From contig JBCAMK010000012.1 in assembly GCA_038503065.1 (NCBI GenBank), positions 1,426,001 to 1,490,000 of the forward strand: a DNA stretch of 64,000 nt, given 5' to 3'. The DNA comes from Paragyromitra xinjiangensis (lineage: Eukaryota > Ascomycota > Pezizomycetes > Pezizales > Discinaceae). Position 1 is the stretch's first letter, and every line of letters begins with the position of its first letter. Shown here piece after piece: positions 1 through 11,506 of the stretch. The notes beneath the pieces are model-generated. The model was not told the origin of the DNA and searched no databases. It saw only the letters and a list, made by a program, of their open reading frames with translations. The translations under genes were made by a program, and so were the position numbers.

Positions 1-1473
1 ACAATGCCGGGCGAGCATGATGCGGTACCAGCCGCTCGTTAAGCTCAGGCGAGATAGAGAGCTCTGCCAAGTTGTCAGCATCTTCATCCCAGTATGATTC
101 AGGGGAAAGGTCAAACATACCGTGCTTAGAAAAGTCAAAAAGACGGGGTAAATCCCTCACACCACCACTCCCACGTGAATCCGGTAACTTGGTGTTTGGG
201 TCACGCAACTCATCGAAGAATGGGTGGCACATGGCTTCGATCGCCGAAAGCCGCTGTGTAGGGGTATATTCCAGTAATCGTGAAATGAGGTCAATGGCTT
301 CTGCTGAAGCTTTACGGAATACCTAAAGGGATTTGTTAAACCACTATGCGCGCATATCACGGTGAGACATAGTCACATACCTTTGAAAACGGATGGGGTT
401 TGATCTGCGGAAATTTGTGCTCCATGTAATTTGGATTCATCGTTCGGATTTGCTCCCTGGTAGGAGTTCCCAGCACTTTTATGATCTCCACCAACTGATC
501 GATCCCAGACTCCCCGGGAAACAAAGGCTGACCAAGCATCAATTCCGCCATCACACAACCCGTCGACCATACATCTGGTACTCAAGTCAGCAATTTCGCC
601 GAAATCAATCTCGTGGGAACGGCGATCATACCGATTTTGGGGGTATAGTTCGTGGCCCCGAAAATCAACTCAGGAGCACGATAATACCGCGAACAAATAT
701 ATGATACATTTGGTTCGTTCTCAACCAAGATCTTCGCGCTTCCAAAATCACACAGCTTCAAGACACCTGACGCAGGGTCGAGCAAGAGATTTTGAGGCTT
801 AATATCTCGATGACATATTCCCTGGGAATGAATGTACGCAAGAGAACGGAAAAGCTGATAGATGTAGAGCTTGACCTCTAATATTGGCATCGTTGTCTTC
901 ATTTTATTGAAGTACCTCGACGCTCGATATACCGTCTCGGGGACAAACTCCAAGACGAGGTTAAGGTACACTTCATCCTTCTGCGAGACAGTCAACAATC
1001 ATACTTGTAAACCAAAAGTAGTAGTGTTGAATAGAACTTACCCGCTCGCCGTTCGAGTAATAGAACGCTTTGAGCTCAACAATATTAGGATGCCTTACAA
1101 TACGCATAATTTGCAGCTCACGGTTCTGCAGAGTATTTTTGTTAGAGATCAATTTATGTTATGCCTGATCCATAGAAATACCAACCTTGAAGCGTTTATC
1201 CTGTAATACACGCTTTATGGCGGCGTCATCCCCGTTGGGGGATAATTTTGTTTGGAAGACAACACCAAAAGAACCGTTCCCCACAATTTTACATTGCGTG
1301 TACTGCATTTCCCTTGTTTCCCCTGTCAGGCCATCTTGCACTTTCTCCCGGATAACCTCTAATGCAAATAGTCAGCACTTGACCACCAGGACCAAACTAG
1401 AAATAGATAAAAAATTGGTTAGCTTGCCTCCCATCCGCAGTCCAGAGAAGGCAGCAGGTCTATTTTGTGACAT
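1..1473 (-). CDS. GSK3: GSK-3 family serine/threonine kinase (3' partial)
   Basis: Glycogen synthase kinase-3 type protein kinase. Exons read on the minus strand: 1473-1428, 1358-1186, 1125-1042, 980-632, 574-381 and 322 to beyond position 1; the frame closes across every junction. Seen in sequence: Gly-rich loop GNGSFGVV, Lys in AAIKRV, catalytic [11 protein letters not shown], and the GSK3 activation loop with Tyr ([14 protein letters not shown]), then the C-lobe ([19 protein letters not shown]). The last visible exon carries HPFFDELRD and the fungal C-terminal tail. The stop lies outside the window. Intron 1 (1427-1359) starts with GC, not GT, and has a CTGAC branch-like site 17 nt before its AG. 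The intron at 1185-1126 uses a weak GTTGGT donor. The start ATG at 1473 gives the N-terminus [15 protein letters not shown], as expected for fungal members of the family. Family identity is near certain. Confidence 0.96.
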
Positions 1474-4400
1474 TGTTACTACAATCCACTATCTGCAGAC
1501 GCTACCGTGAATATGGGAAAACCCTGTGAGACCGGTGATGAAATTCGAAGGATGCAGTAACCGTAAGAGTGGCCGTGTTGGTGGAGAGAGAAACAGATAA
1601 GGCTAAACAGCCAGCGTGCCACGAAGGAAATACGCTAACGAAGGCGGAAATTCCAGCAAATTCCAACCGAGTCAACGAGCAGCGAACACTCCAACGACCG
1701 ACAGTTCCAACCTCACGAGCTGTATAGGAGAGAAGGAAAATTCACAAAATCTAGCGTATGATTGGAAGCAGGGGACGATGGGATAAATGCTGATGATAAA
1801 AAACGAAACTCGTTGCAGAACGGCAGATGACGTGAGAGTTGAGTGGCGCAAGGAATGTGCTGGCTAGGTTGGTTAGCCAGTTGCATTGAAGATGGGTAGT
1901 GGGATAGCAGAACCTCGAGAACACAAAGGGATGTTTGGGAGAGAAAACTAAGGGAGACAGACCGATTGCCAAAGCAGAAGATAAAAGTTATTCAGCACGT
2001 TAAAGTAGTGAGATGAGCAAGCGAAGTGACTTCAGTTGACAGAAACAAGAGAGACGTGGGCCTGGAAACGAAAGGGGTTTGCCGGCAGAAAGGGATCGAT
2101 GGTCTTGATGATGGAGGTGATGATGGGGGGGTCGGTGGTGGTGATGGTAGTTTTTGTGGTGGTGGGGTGAGGAGGAGGATGTTTGGCGGGGTTGACGGAA
2201 GGGATTGGATTGGGGGGGAAGAGAAAGAGAACGGCGGAGGACGAAGGAGAAGGAGAAGGAGAGTTAACGGCGATAGTGATAATGGATTGACGATAATGGA
2301 CAGAGCAAGAAGACAAGAAGGAAGAGGGGGTTGGCAGGTGGATCAGGGCACTGCGCAGGCGAGAGTGAGAGAGGAGAAAAGGCGGGCGGATTTTGGAGGA
2401 GTTTTAGTGTCGGATAGAGTTTGGGCTTCTTGGGCGCCGGATGTGGTTGCGATGGATTGGTGGGCTAGCAAAAGGAAGAGAGGGGTCAAGGTTACTTGCT
2501 TGTTGCTTGTTGCGGAGAGTGGGGACCTGGACTTGACTGCAAGGGAGGAGTATCGTGTGTAGAATCTCACGACAGGGCAACGGCAACGAAGGCCTAACAG
2601 GTAACAAAAGTTTATTATGGAGACGGAAGCAAATAAAGGGAGAAAATTTAAAAGGGAGAAATGAGAAGGAAGAGAGTGAAAAGAGAGGAAAAAGGGCCAC
2701 CAAGAGGCAAAATGAAGGCTGCCTGATAATGGATTGGGCAGTGGTGACCCAAATGATCTAATTGATTCGTCTAGCCTATTTATTGCATCGCCATTCAATC
2801 AAGCAACGAGGTAAAGGAATCCGAAAACAGGCGAAGCAAAAACAAAAAACAAAAAAAAAGCAGTGACTGAGGACAAGACGAGGCTCAGGGTATCTATCCA
2901 GAGATCGCTGTTCTACCGATACAAGCATGGTTTGCTCCCAGTCCATATGCGTCGAGATATCTTTGAAAATTAAACTCGAACTCGAAAAAAAATCACAGTC
3001 TGCATACACAAAAAAAAAAAAACCATACAGCCCGAATAGGCTCGAACGTTCCTTGTGTCCAATCACGAGGATGCAGGCCCACGTCTAGTTGGTGGGGAGC
3101 TGGGAGATTTCTTCAAATGGACCCGTCATCCAAATAATCTTCTGACGCTGTTTCGGGGGGACACGGTCCACGGACAAAGTTGGGTGTGCATTCGTGAAGT
3201 GTCACGCGCCCGTTTTAGCGTATCCATCCATCAAGATTCTATCTTGAATCGAACAACGCCTTCGCCTCCTCTTTTAGAGTAGAGTACATACTTAATCACC
3301 CAGCCTCAATGCCGTCATCAAATCACAGGATGCTATGATATTCACGGCCATACAGACGCAGAAGAAGACCCTCTGTTCCTCTTGATAGACATTTAAGAGC
3401 TGGCTGGCACTAGAGCAGAGTAAGAAGTGTGTAATATTGGACGTCTCAAAAGCACCCCCCTTCGGACCCCCCCTACCCTGCGACATGAAATAGGGTACTC
3501 GCATTTCTGCCTGCACCGACCCGTCTTCAACTGCAAACCAATTAGCCCCCCCATCCTTGAAAAGATATACATCTCGACTTCACACCTCTCCCTTTCTGCG
3601 TCCGCGTGGATTTGCATGCTCAACGGTTCTTTCGTAGCACGCCCGCCGTACTGTACTTCACAAGTGGTTCCGGGGAAGGGAAACGAAAAAGGACACAACA
3701 TTTGCCATCACCCTTTTCGTCGGTATGTCGATCCACCACTACACATCAATTGAGTCGTCCCAGAACCATGATGCCACAGACATCGAAATCTCGTTCCCGG
3801 CCGTGTGGCTGGACGGTCCCTACATGCCGGGTCCTCCAAAGGGCTTCCCAAAAGCCTCGTGCACTTTGTCTCTGTCTGGTGTCCGCCTGTCAAGTCAGCT
3901 CCTTGGACGCTTGGCCGTTTTCAGGGGTCTTCGATGTCTGAGCATGACGACACAAGACGGGGATTAAACTAACGCCAGACCCCCGCACGGGACCAACCAG
4001 GACACACTAGCTTTATTCCAACCGCGCGAGAAAGCGCAAAAGTCGTCACGCTGCCCCTCCACAGACTCCGCTAAGGCCAACCGACCGGCTCCGAGTGGCA
4101 GCAGCGGCAGTAGAAAATGATCCCTTTCAACGGCCGGCCACCGGGATAGATGATGCGGCCTCGGTTTGAAGCGCAAATTCGATTCTCGTCGAATATTGCT
4201 AGCACCAATCTCAATGCAAGCCGACCTATCTTTACCTCTGTGTCCGCATGCCTCATGTACTACTCGCCATCACCAAATGTCAAGTCATATGCCACCCTCG
4301 CTACAGACGTGGTGCGCGCTCAAATGCATCAAAAGGAAGCGAAATCCTGGAAAAAAGCTGCAAGTGTAACTTTAAAGAGCAACCGATACGACATAGAAGA

Positions 4401-6634
4401 AGGATTTGATGACTGGTTATTTTTTTCCTTTCGGCGGTAGTCGAAAGATGCTTGTTAACGGTAAATAACCAAATCAGCCTCCATGTCTTCGTCCCATCAC
4501 TAGAGCCGGTTATGGTTCCGAGTATCATTTCTGTATGAGACCAATCACAAGCACGTCTGCACGAGTTCATCTCATATCGAGATAAAATCGCCCACACAAC
4601 CCTCTCCCGGTTATTGCTTTGCTGCGTCTGGGTTGCGTGCCCTTGATCGCCAACCAACCGAACTCTCCACCCGCCAGCTGGTGCCTGTAAATTCCAGCTG
4701 CACGTCAACCCAATACTAAGCTGAGAGCCTCGCACAAATCATGTCTCATAAACAAAGCCCGCCAGTAATAGGGAAAACTACCTACTTTGCCCGTTTGTTT
4801 ACGAACGTATGATGTTGCAGATCCCCCGTTGCCGCACTGTACCGAAACATCTCACTCGTGGCGCTATTGGTACCCAAACATCTGCAGTTACATGCCACCT
4901 GCGAAACGTTTCGTCCACGGACAACGAAGAAGACATCGAAGAAGAAAAGAAAGAAAAAGAAATACTCGTGGGAATATTGTACCTTGATCCCCGACAGCCC
5001 AACACCTCATCAGCGCAGCGGTGATCAATCCCCGTCGCTTAATAGACAGCTGGTAGGGTCTCCACCTCGCTAATCGCGGTTCGCTCCCGAGCCCGCGTAA
5101 TTAAGGTAGGTAGGGAGACGTACCACCCACGCACTTTTTGCACTGAGGAGTACAAGAAAGTACCAGGGCCCATACCGTACCATTGACCACATGATTGCTT
5201 TTTTTCCCTTCCACTTATGCTTGCCAAGTCATGTAAATGCCTTCAGTGCACGAGGGGACAACGTATCATATTTTTATCTTTGTACAGATGCTTCTTTTCC
5301 ACTATCTCCTTTCTCTCTGCTACATATGTGCAGAAATACTGACCGCCGTGACCGGTTGCTCGGACATTGGGGAAAGGAGTTAGTTCACCGATCTAGCACA
5401 ACGGGATCATCTATATACCTACCTGTCTGTCTACGAAAGAAGCGGAAAGAAACATACCCGCTGGCCGACTCTTGCAGGGCGGACATAAGGCCGCCATCCA
5501 CTGTCTTAAAAGCGCCTCAAAACGCTTGGCGCGAAGTAAGGGGGATAGCACACACTTGCGCGAGAGAAAGAGAGAAGGAAAGAAGAGGAGAGAAATGGAA
5601 CAAAGAGAAGAGGGAATGATGGTGCGTATATGTGCATGTAAGAAACGATACTCTGTCTGTCATGAGAGACAAAGAATCCCTACTTGTGCGTAGGCCTAGT
5701 GCTCTACGTCGTCAGTAGGCAAGGATTGCATAACTGTGTCCTGCATGAACCGCCTCTTCTTGCCAATGGTAATTTTCCCGGCCGCAGATTGCGAAGGGTG
5801 ATCAGAGTGATCACCTGCTCACCTGTCTCGCCGGCGCCCTAAAGAAATATCCCCAGGGGGCCTGCAATCGCTGCCGCTCCATCTTGATCCCGTAACAAGC
5901 CCCATTTGTACATGATGCAAGCCCATCGGAACATCCTCATGAGAACGCCAACCAAGCGAAAAGGAAAGAAAAAAATAAATAATATTAAGGGTCCAATACT
6001 ATGAGCTTGGCCCTACTTTGGCTGCTGCTAGCATTAAGGCTTTTCGGCGCCTGGTGGAACCTCCCTCAAAACGGCAAGGACTTCTAAACCCGCAACTTTT
6101 AATGATGTGCACAAAGAGAGGCGTGACCTTTTTTTAGGCCAGAGTACTTATTTTTTTATGGACCTTTTTACCGACGGACTTACATCCAAGACACAACACC
6201 GATACTTACCACATAGGGCGATGCGAAAGAAAAAATCCATACAATCGTATATACATAGACATAGGTCGTCCTTTCGCCGCGTCAAAAACTCACGCTACAG
6301 GCACCTACAAGAACACAAAGAAAGAGAAAAAAAACACTGAGCCCAATCCCGTAATATTTTATTTTTTTCCCGCACATGCTGTGTCGGCCCAAACCAGAAA
6401 TTTCCGCATCTATGACGTGAACCCTAGGGCCGCTACAAATTCTACCACCGTAAACAATAAAAAAGAGAGACGAGTGAGCGGAAAAATTTAAGGCGTAAAA
6501 ATTACAGAAAAGAATGGGCATCGAGTCTAATTTTTGACTTGGTTCAAAAATTTTGATCATGTGCCTAGAGAAACCCATTATTAGGAAACTAGAAGTGGCT
6601 ATGCAGGGGTGTCATGACTTTTCGATGTTGAAGG
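1474..6634. other. Long intergenic region; GSK3 upstream DNA, no gene recognised
   Basis: About 5.2 kb between the GSK3 start and the TOM40 stop. 1474-2760 is strongly purine-rich on the plus strand, so pyrimidine-rich in the GSK3 sense, which fits a fungal promoter or 5' leader. Several ORFs of 60-180 codons occur (2026-2562, 3427-3753, 5191-5619), but they follow simple-sequence composition and I recognise no domain. A1-rich and T-rich runs are scattered. No tRNA, snRNA or rRNA was seen. Confidence 0.6.
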
Positions 6635-8489
6635 TTAAAAAGGTACAGAGGGAGGTGAAGGCCCGGCGCCGGCTGCAGCTGCCTGTTCCTGCAATTCCTG
6701 CAAACCCTCGGAAGCAGCCTCAATGGATACTGAGAATCCAAGTTTCGCCTGGTTCTGCAGGGGTTCGAAACCGAGTTAGCTTCCGCACCCACCGTCATGG
6801 TAACTGGTCCAAGCGTTTCGTAAAAATCACTTGACCTTCGAAACGAAAGCCCGGTGGAAGATAGGCTGAGAGGTCCTTGTACACCTCCATCGCCACATAC
6901 AAAGTGGGAGGGGACCCTCGTCATAGACAAGGTAGTGTGGAAACAACGGACGTGAAAGGAAACTCTAAGAATAAGACAGAAGGATGATCTCATGTTTCCC
7001 AATAGGCAAAGGAAGTTCGGTGCAGGTGATCCTCAACCAAAATAGAAGAGTAAGACATTAAGTCCCTGGGAGAATGATGACAACGTTGAACCCGACTAAG
7101 TCCAACACATGCGGGAAAGTAATCGGATCTTGGTTACGTAGGGAGTGACAAGGGGGAAGATGTGTTCGTAACCAACTGGAACTGAAAAGGGGTGCGAGTG
7201 TCGACATGACGCAGGGCAAGAAAAAACGGTGGCTATGACCTATGAACCAAAGAGATACTATCAAACATACCTTAAAGTGATCCACATCGCCTACGAAAGT
7301 CAATGATACTGTCGGCGCGATTCTCTTTTCAAGCATGCAACAGAGCCTCCCCTGCGTATCGACCTGTGCCCTAAACGTCGACATCCGGAACTCGTATTTT
7401 GCACCAATTGTCGTAACTCCTTCCTTCTTCATCCCACCCCCCATCATCCCACCCCCACCACCTCTCGCCATTCCCCCAGCAAAAGTAAGTTGGCAGTCCA
7501 CACCTGCCTCCACCCGTTCCGCAATCCTACGCCAATATGTCGCTTGTAGTGCCCCTTGGGCTTGCAACTGTGCGGAAGCAATCCAGTCCTTGGTAGCGTA
7601 TCGTGCAACATACGAGAGAGCTGTCTCAGGCCCCACTGATCCGGCTTGGCGTTGCCAAACAGATTCGAGACCAAGAGCAAGGTTTGGAGTGACGGATTGA
7701 AGGTATGAGCCGATAAAAATGCCAGTAAGAGTTCCTTCGAGGATAGAAGGGTTGAAGGATTTGATTCCGGCCGAAAAATCAGCGCCCGTGTACTCTGTAT
7801 CCATCGTGAAGACCGACTGGTTTGACAATGAAGGAGGGGCAAGCTGAACATTCACTTTGGAAATAAGGGAAGGTGTCCAGCGGTAATTGGCACGTCCAGA
7901 GAGCTGACCCTCATTATCAATGTTGGCTTGGAGGAAAGTCTAATTCAGGAACTCCATCAGTAGACGTTCCTTATTATCGTGAAAGTTATGTGGAACACAT
8001 GTGGCTGCCGTCCATATGAAATTCGTGATGGGCAAGAATTGAATGGATAATTTATCCACATAAGATCATTTCATGGTGTTTTTTTTGATATACAAGATTA
8101 CCGTTAATTTTTGGGAAAATCGACAATTGGTGATGACGAGCAAAAGTAAATTCCGAGTAGCAAGGGAAACAACTAACCTTGCTATTGCCAAACAACGCAG
8201 CGAAGGTGTATGGCGGAATTCCCTGGGCACCCATGGCAAACGCATGGGATGTCTGAAATATGGGGTCCATGCTGAAACTCTTAGAGAGATCGGCACGCAT
8301 GCCCGAAAAAAGAAAATTATTCAAGAATACATCCTTCAGGACTTCACGTGAGATGTTCTCAATGGTACCCGGGTTGGTCAAGCCGAGAGTTGCTCTTCGT
8401 TCGTGAAAATTCTCTGAAAGGGTAGTTATGGTGGACACGATAGGGTTCTCGGTCACGAACGAAGGCGCTTTATCCATGAAGATTGACAT
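6635..8489 (-). CDS. TOM40: Mitochondrial import receptor subunit Tom40
   Basis: Beta-barrel pore of the mitochondrial outer-membrane TOM complex, the entry gate for nuclear-encoded precursors. Exons 8489-8178, 7939-7271 and 6754-6635 give 366 aa, close to the usual 350-390. Seen: an N-terminal region with [16 protein letters not shown] and [20 protein letters not shown], a middle with [17 protein letters not shown] and a Gly/Met-rich insert ([15 protein letters not shown]), and the C-terminal barrel segment ending [14 protein letters not shown]. The last exon encodes [20 protein letters not shown] plus an Ala/Pro tail. ATG context is CCACAATGT. Introns of 238 and 516 nt are outliers here, where most are 50-105 nt. 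It is divergent from the PFK-2 gene. Identity is based on remembered family consensus. Confidence 0.95.
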
Positions 8490-9361
8490 TGTGGTGGGGT
8501 GTCGAGGAAAAAAATTGCGGGGTTGGGGCGGAGGAGCGAATTGTAATCCTCAAAAACCGTCCAGTCGATTGGGTTCCAAGGGACCGGATCGATGAAGGGA
8601 GTGAGGACGTGAGGGGTCGGGAGAGATGAAGGCTCTTCGATGTGGGTTGAGACGAAATGGTTGACAGGATGAGCCTTCGACGTAACTTTTTTGCGACTTC
8701 TTTTTTTTTTTCCTCGTTTGGTTGCGTTGCTTGGTCGACTCTGCCTTTGCGTGGTTCTGCAGTGTGCGGAAGACGTAAGCATTTCCGAGCACGGGGAAGC
8801 GGTCGTTGACGTCGTCCACTGAGACTCCGGCCGCATGGTAACTTACGTAATAAGAGCCGCAGCGGGGCTTGTTTCGGGTCGCGCGGGGAAGAGTAAAGTG
8901 GCCAGCAATAACCTGGGATAGGAAACAACTGCCCTGTGTTCCAGACGCGTTTAGATAGCTATCGGGCAATACATAGCTAGGTTTTCTCCTCGTCTTCGAG
9001 AGCAATTCAATCGATACTCCTTTCCCTTCTCACGTCCTTTGTCTCTCTCCTGCCTACTTCCGTGTCTACACTATATTAGCGTTACGGCTATTCGGGTGCA
9101 CGACGTTCGCCTCGCTTCTCCGCTGCTATCCCGTTTATCACTGTCTTCCTCGCCCGTTCTTGCAACCCGCTCCGCGTGCTGGGAACTGACATCTTCATTG
9201 GAAAACAACCATGGCTACCACATCCATCTCGTATCTCTCGTAAAGCTCCTTTTCTTTTGTATCACCTCTTTGCCCTCCAAAGGTGCTTCGTCGATGTTCC
9301 TATACTTCTCTGTAGTCGTCCTTCTGTATCATTGTCTGTCTAGAGACTTCTTCGTCAAACC
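8490..9361. promoter_or_regulatory. Divergent promoter region TOM40 / PFK-2
   Basis: 872 bp between two divergent start codons. It is CT-rich toward the PFK-2 gene (9020-9350), and there is a run of T at 8701-8712. A minus-strand ORF around 9005-8550 shows no recognisable domain and probably is leader or promoter sequence. No discrete operator can be assigned by eye. Confidence 0.5.
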
Positions 9362-11506
9362 ATGAATCTAACTATAGACTGGTATGATTTCGCCTCCGAT
9401 CACGACTATAGTGCTGAGAACAAAACCGGAGACTCTCGCTTACGTCGGGTATCCAACGTTAATGTCGATGCGATCCACGACATTCACCTCGAAAGCGGGA
9501 TGGCCCCGGCCCAGCTGTATTCTACAGAGTCTGGGAGACTTTTTCACTCCGGGAAGATTGCAATTGTGACTGTTGGCTTGCCGGCTAGGGGGAAGACGTA
9601 TGTTTCTCCCAATCTATCGAACTGAGAGGACGAGTTGAAGGCTAACGATCGGTGTTATATTCAGCCATGTCTCTGTGGCTCTTTCAAGATATCTACGATG
9701 GTAAGTCCGATGGCTGTGTCCTGAAATTCTGTGACCTTTGAAGATGCGTGCTGAAAGGTACATGTATGCATTTGTAGGTTGGGTGTGAAGACCCGTGCAT
9801 TCCATCTTGGTGACTATCGCCGTGCGCACATGGGCCCAGGAACTGATGTCCCACATGACTATTTTTTTGTTGATGGTAAGGCTCCACCATGCGGAATCCC
9901 TGATTATTTTCTCGACGCCCATTCGTTGGGGCATATCAACTGCACGTACGCAGGCGCTGGATGCCGTCACCTTTTTTTTGTATCTGCACGTCTTTGCTGC
10001 ATGTCACAACAACGACACCCTACCTTACCCTAACTGCCGACCACAAAATTAGATTAATACCTCAGTATGCTAACAGCTACTTCTTTGTAGCATCACCTTC
10101 TGCTGTCAAACTGCGTCAAACGATTCTCCAGAAATGCAGACTTGACTTGTACCATTTCTTAGACCATGAGAATGGCCAAGTAGCGATCTACGATGCAGTT
10201 AACCCTATCTCCTTGGCACGTAAGCAGCTCGCGAAGGAGTTTCTAAAGCATGATATCCAGGTATGCGGGTTTTATCTTATCTTCTTTATGTATGACATTG
10301 GGCGTTGACAGTGCGTACGCATTCTAGACGATCTTTATCGAGTCATATGTCGATGATCCGAAGATTATCGAGGAAAATGTTCGAAGTGTCAAAATCTCGT
10401 CACCTGATGTCGGTATACCCATCCTATAAGCGAGTGCAGAAGTGTTTACTAGAAACAGTACCAAGGCTGGGACCAAAACGATGCTGTCAAGGATTATATC
10501 GCTCGCATGAACGCGAAAATTCCTCATTTTGAAACTATGGAGGAGCGGGAGCTGAACTACATCAAGGTAGGCGTCTTTAGCAGGCCTAGGAATGACCTCT
10601 GACACCGAGTGATCTCAGATGATTAATGCTGGGGAGCAAATAATTGTCAACAATTGTCGTTTTGGATACCTCCCAAATCGTATAGTTTTTTACTTGATGA
10701 ATCTTCACATCAAATCTCGCCAGACCTACTTTGCCCGTGCAGGAGTCTCTTCGGATGATTCCTACAAGGCTGACGCTGATTTATGTGATGAGGGTGTGAG
10801 TTACTCAATGCGCCTCGGTGAAGCCTTGTTGGAAAATCGTAATAAGGAGAGAGAAGCGTTCATTGCCGCAGGTGGAAGTCCGGAGGAACTTAAACCACTT
10901 ACGATTTGGTCTAGCACCAGGCGTAGGACAGTGGCGACTGCGTCTTATTTGCAAGATAAAGGGTTCAAAGTTAAGCAGAGACCGCAGATGAGTCAATTGA
11001 ATCCAGGTGACACGGAAAGGATGACCGAAAGGGAGATTAGGCGGAAATATCCTCGTGACTGGGAGAATCATCAATTGGATCCCTATCATCATAGGTTCCC
11101 TAGGGGCGAGGTATGGTTTTCGAGTCATATTCTTGTCAGGACGTTTGTTTAAGTGCCCGAAGCTGATCAATCGGGAAACTCCAGAGTTACCATGATCTCG
11201 CTGTTCGTCTTGAACCTATCATTCTCGAGCTGGAGAGGGAGAAGAATGATCTTTTAATCATTGCTCATGAGAGTGTATTAAGAGTACTATACGGGTATTT
11301 GATGGCCTGTTCAACCTCTGATATTCCTGCCTTGAGATTTTCGAGGAATGAGATTGTCGAGGTGAGTCAATTATGGATTATTTGAGTACAAGGGAAAATG
11401 AATGATTGCTGATAACATTGGACAGATCATTCCCGAAAGCTACAACAACAGAGCTAAGAGAATTCAAATTCCAAACACTAACTCCAGGGGCCTCTACGTC
11501 CCTTAG
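9362..11506 (+). CDS. 6-phosphofructo-2-kinase / fructose-2,6-bisphosphatase family protein, probably kinase only
   Basis: Makes fructose-2,6-bisphosphate, the glycolytic activator. Nine exons: 9362-9597, 9665-9700, 9778-9875, 10091-10260, 10328-10408, 10459-10566, 10619-11110, 11185-11361, 11426-11506, giving 492 aa. Seen: P-loop GLPARGKT at residues 72-79, followed by HVSVALSRYLRWLG and FHLGDYRR, then ASPSAVKLRQ, the hallmark IFIESYVDDP, and NNCRFGYLPNRIVFYLMNLH closing the kinase half. The phosphatase-like half has YFARAG where active enzymes have R-H-G, so the phosphate-accepting His is Ala284. The second His is kept (IIAHESVLRVLYGY, His435). Loss of the first His suggests no bisphosphatase activity, as known for yeast Pfk26, where a Ser replaces it. 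The start ATG (ACCATGA) is the first in frame. Confidence 0.93.

Noticed and set aside
2026..2562. 178-codon plus-strand ORF upstream of GSK3
   Set aside because: Purine-rich low-complexity DNA; composition alone keeps the frame open. No domain, and it lies in the GSK3 leader or promoter.
5191..5619. 142-codon plus-strand ORF
   Set aside because: Starts with ATG but has no recognisable motif, and the end is Arg/Glu simple sequence.
7073..7200. C/D-box snoRNA in the TOM40 intron
   Set aside because: An ATGATGA box exists only on the opposite strand and the nearest CTGA is too far, with no terminal stem.
8550..9005. Minus-strand ORF in the TOM40/PFK-2 promoter
   Set aside because: A short stretch looks coding-like, but it runs into a T-run-derived Lys tract, has no family match, and overlaps the expected TOM40 leader.
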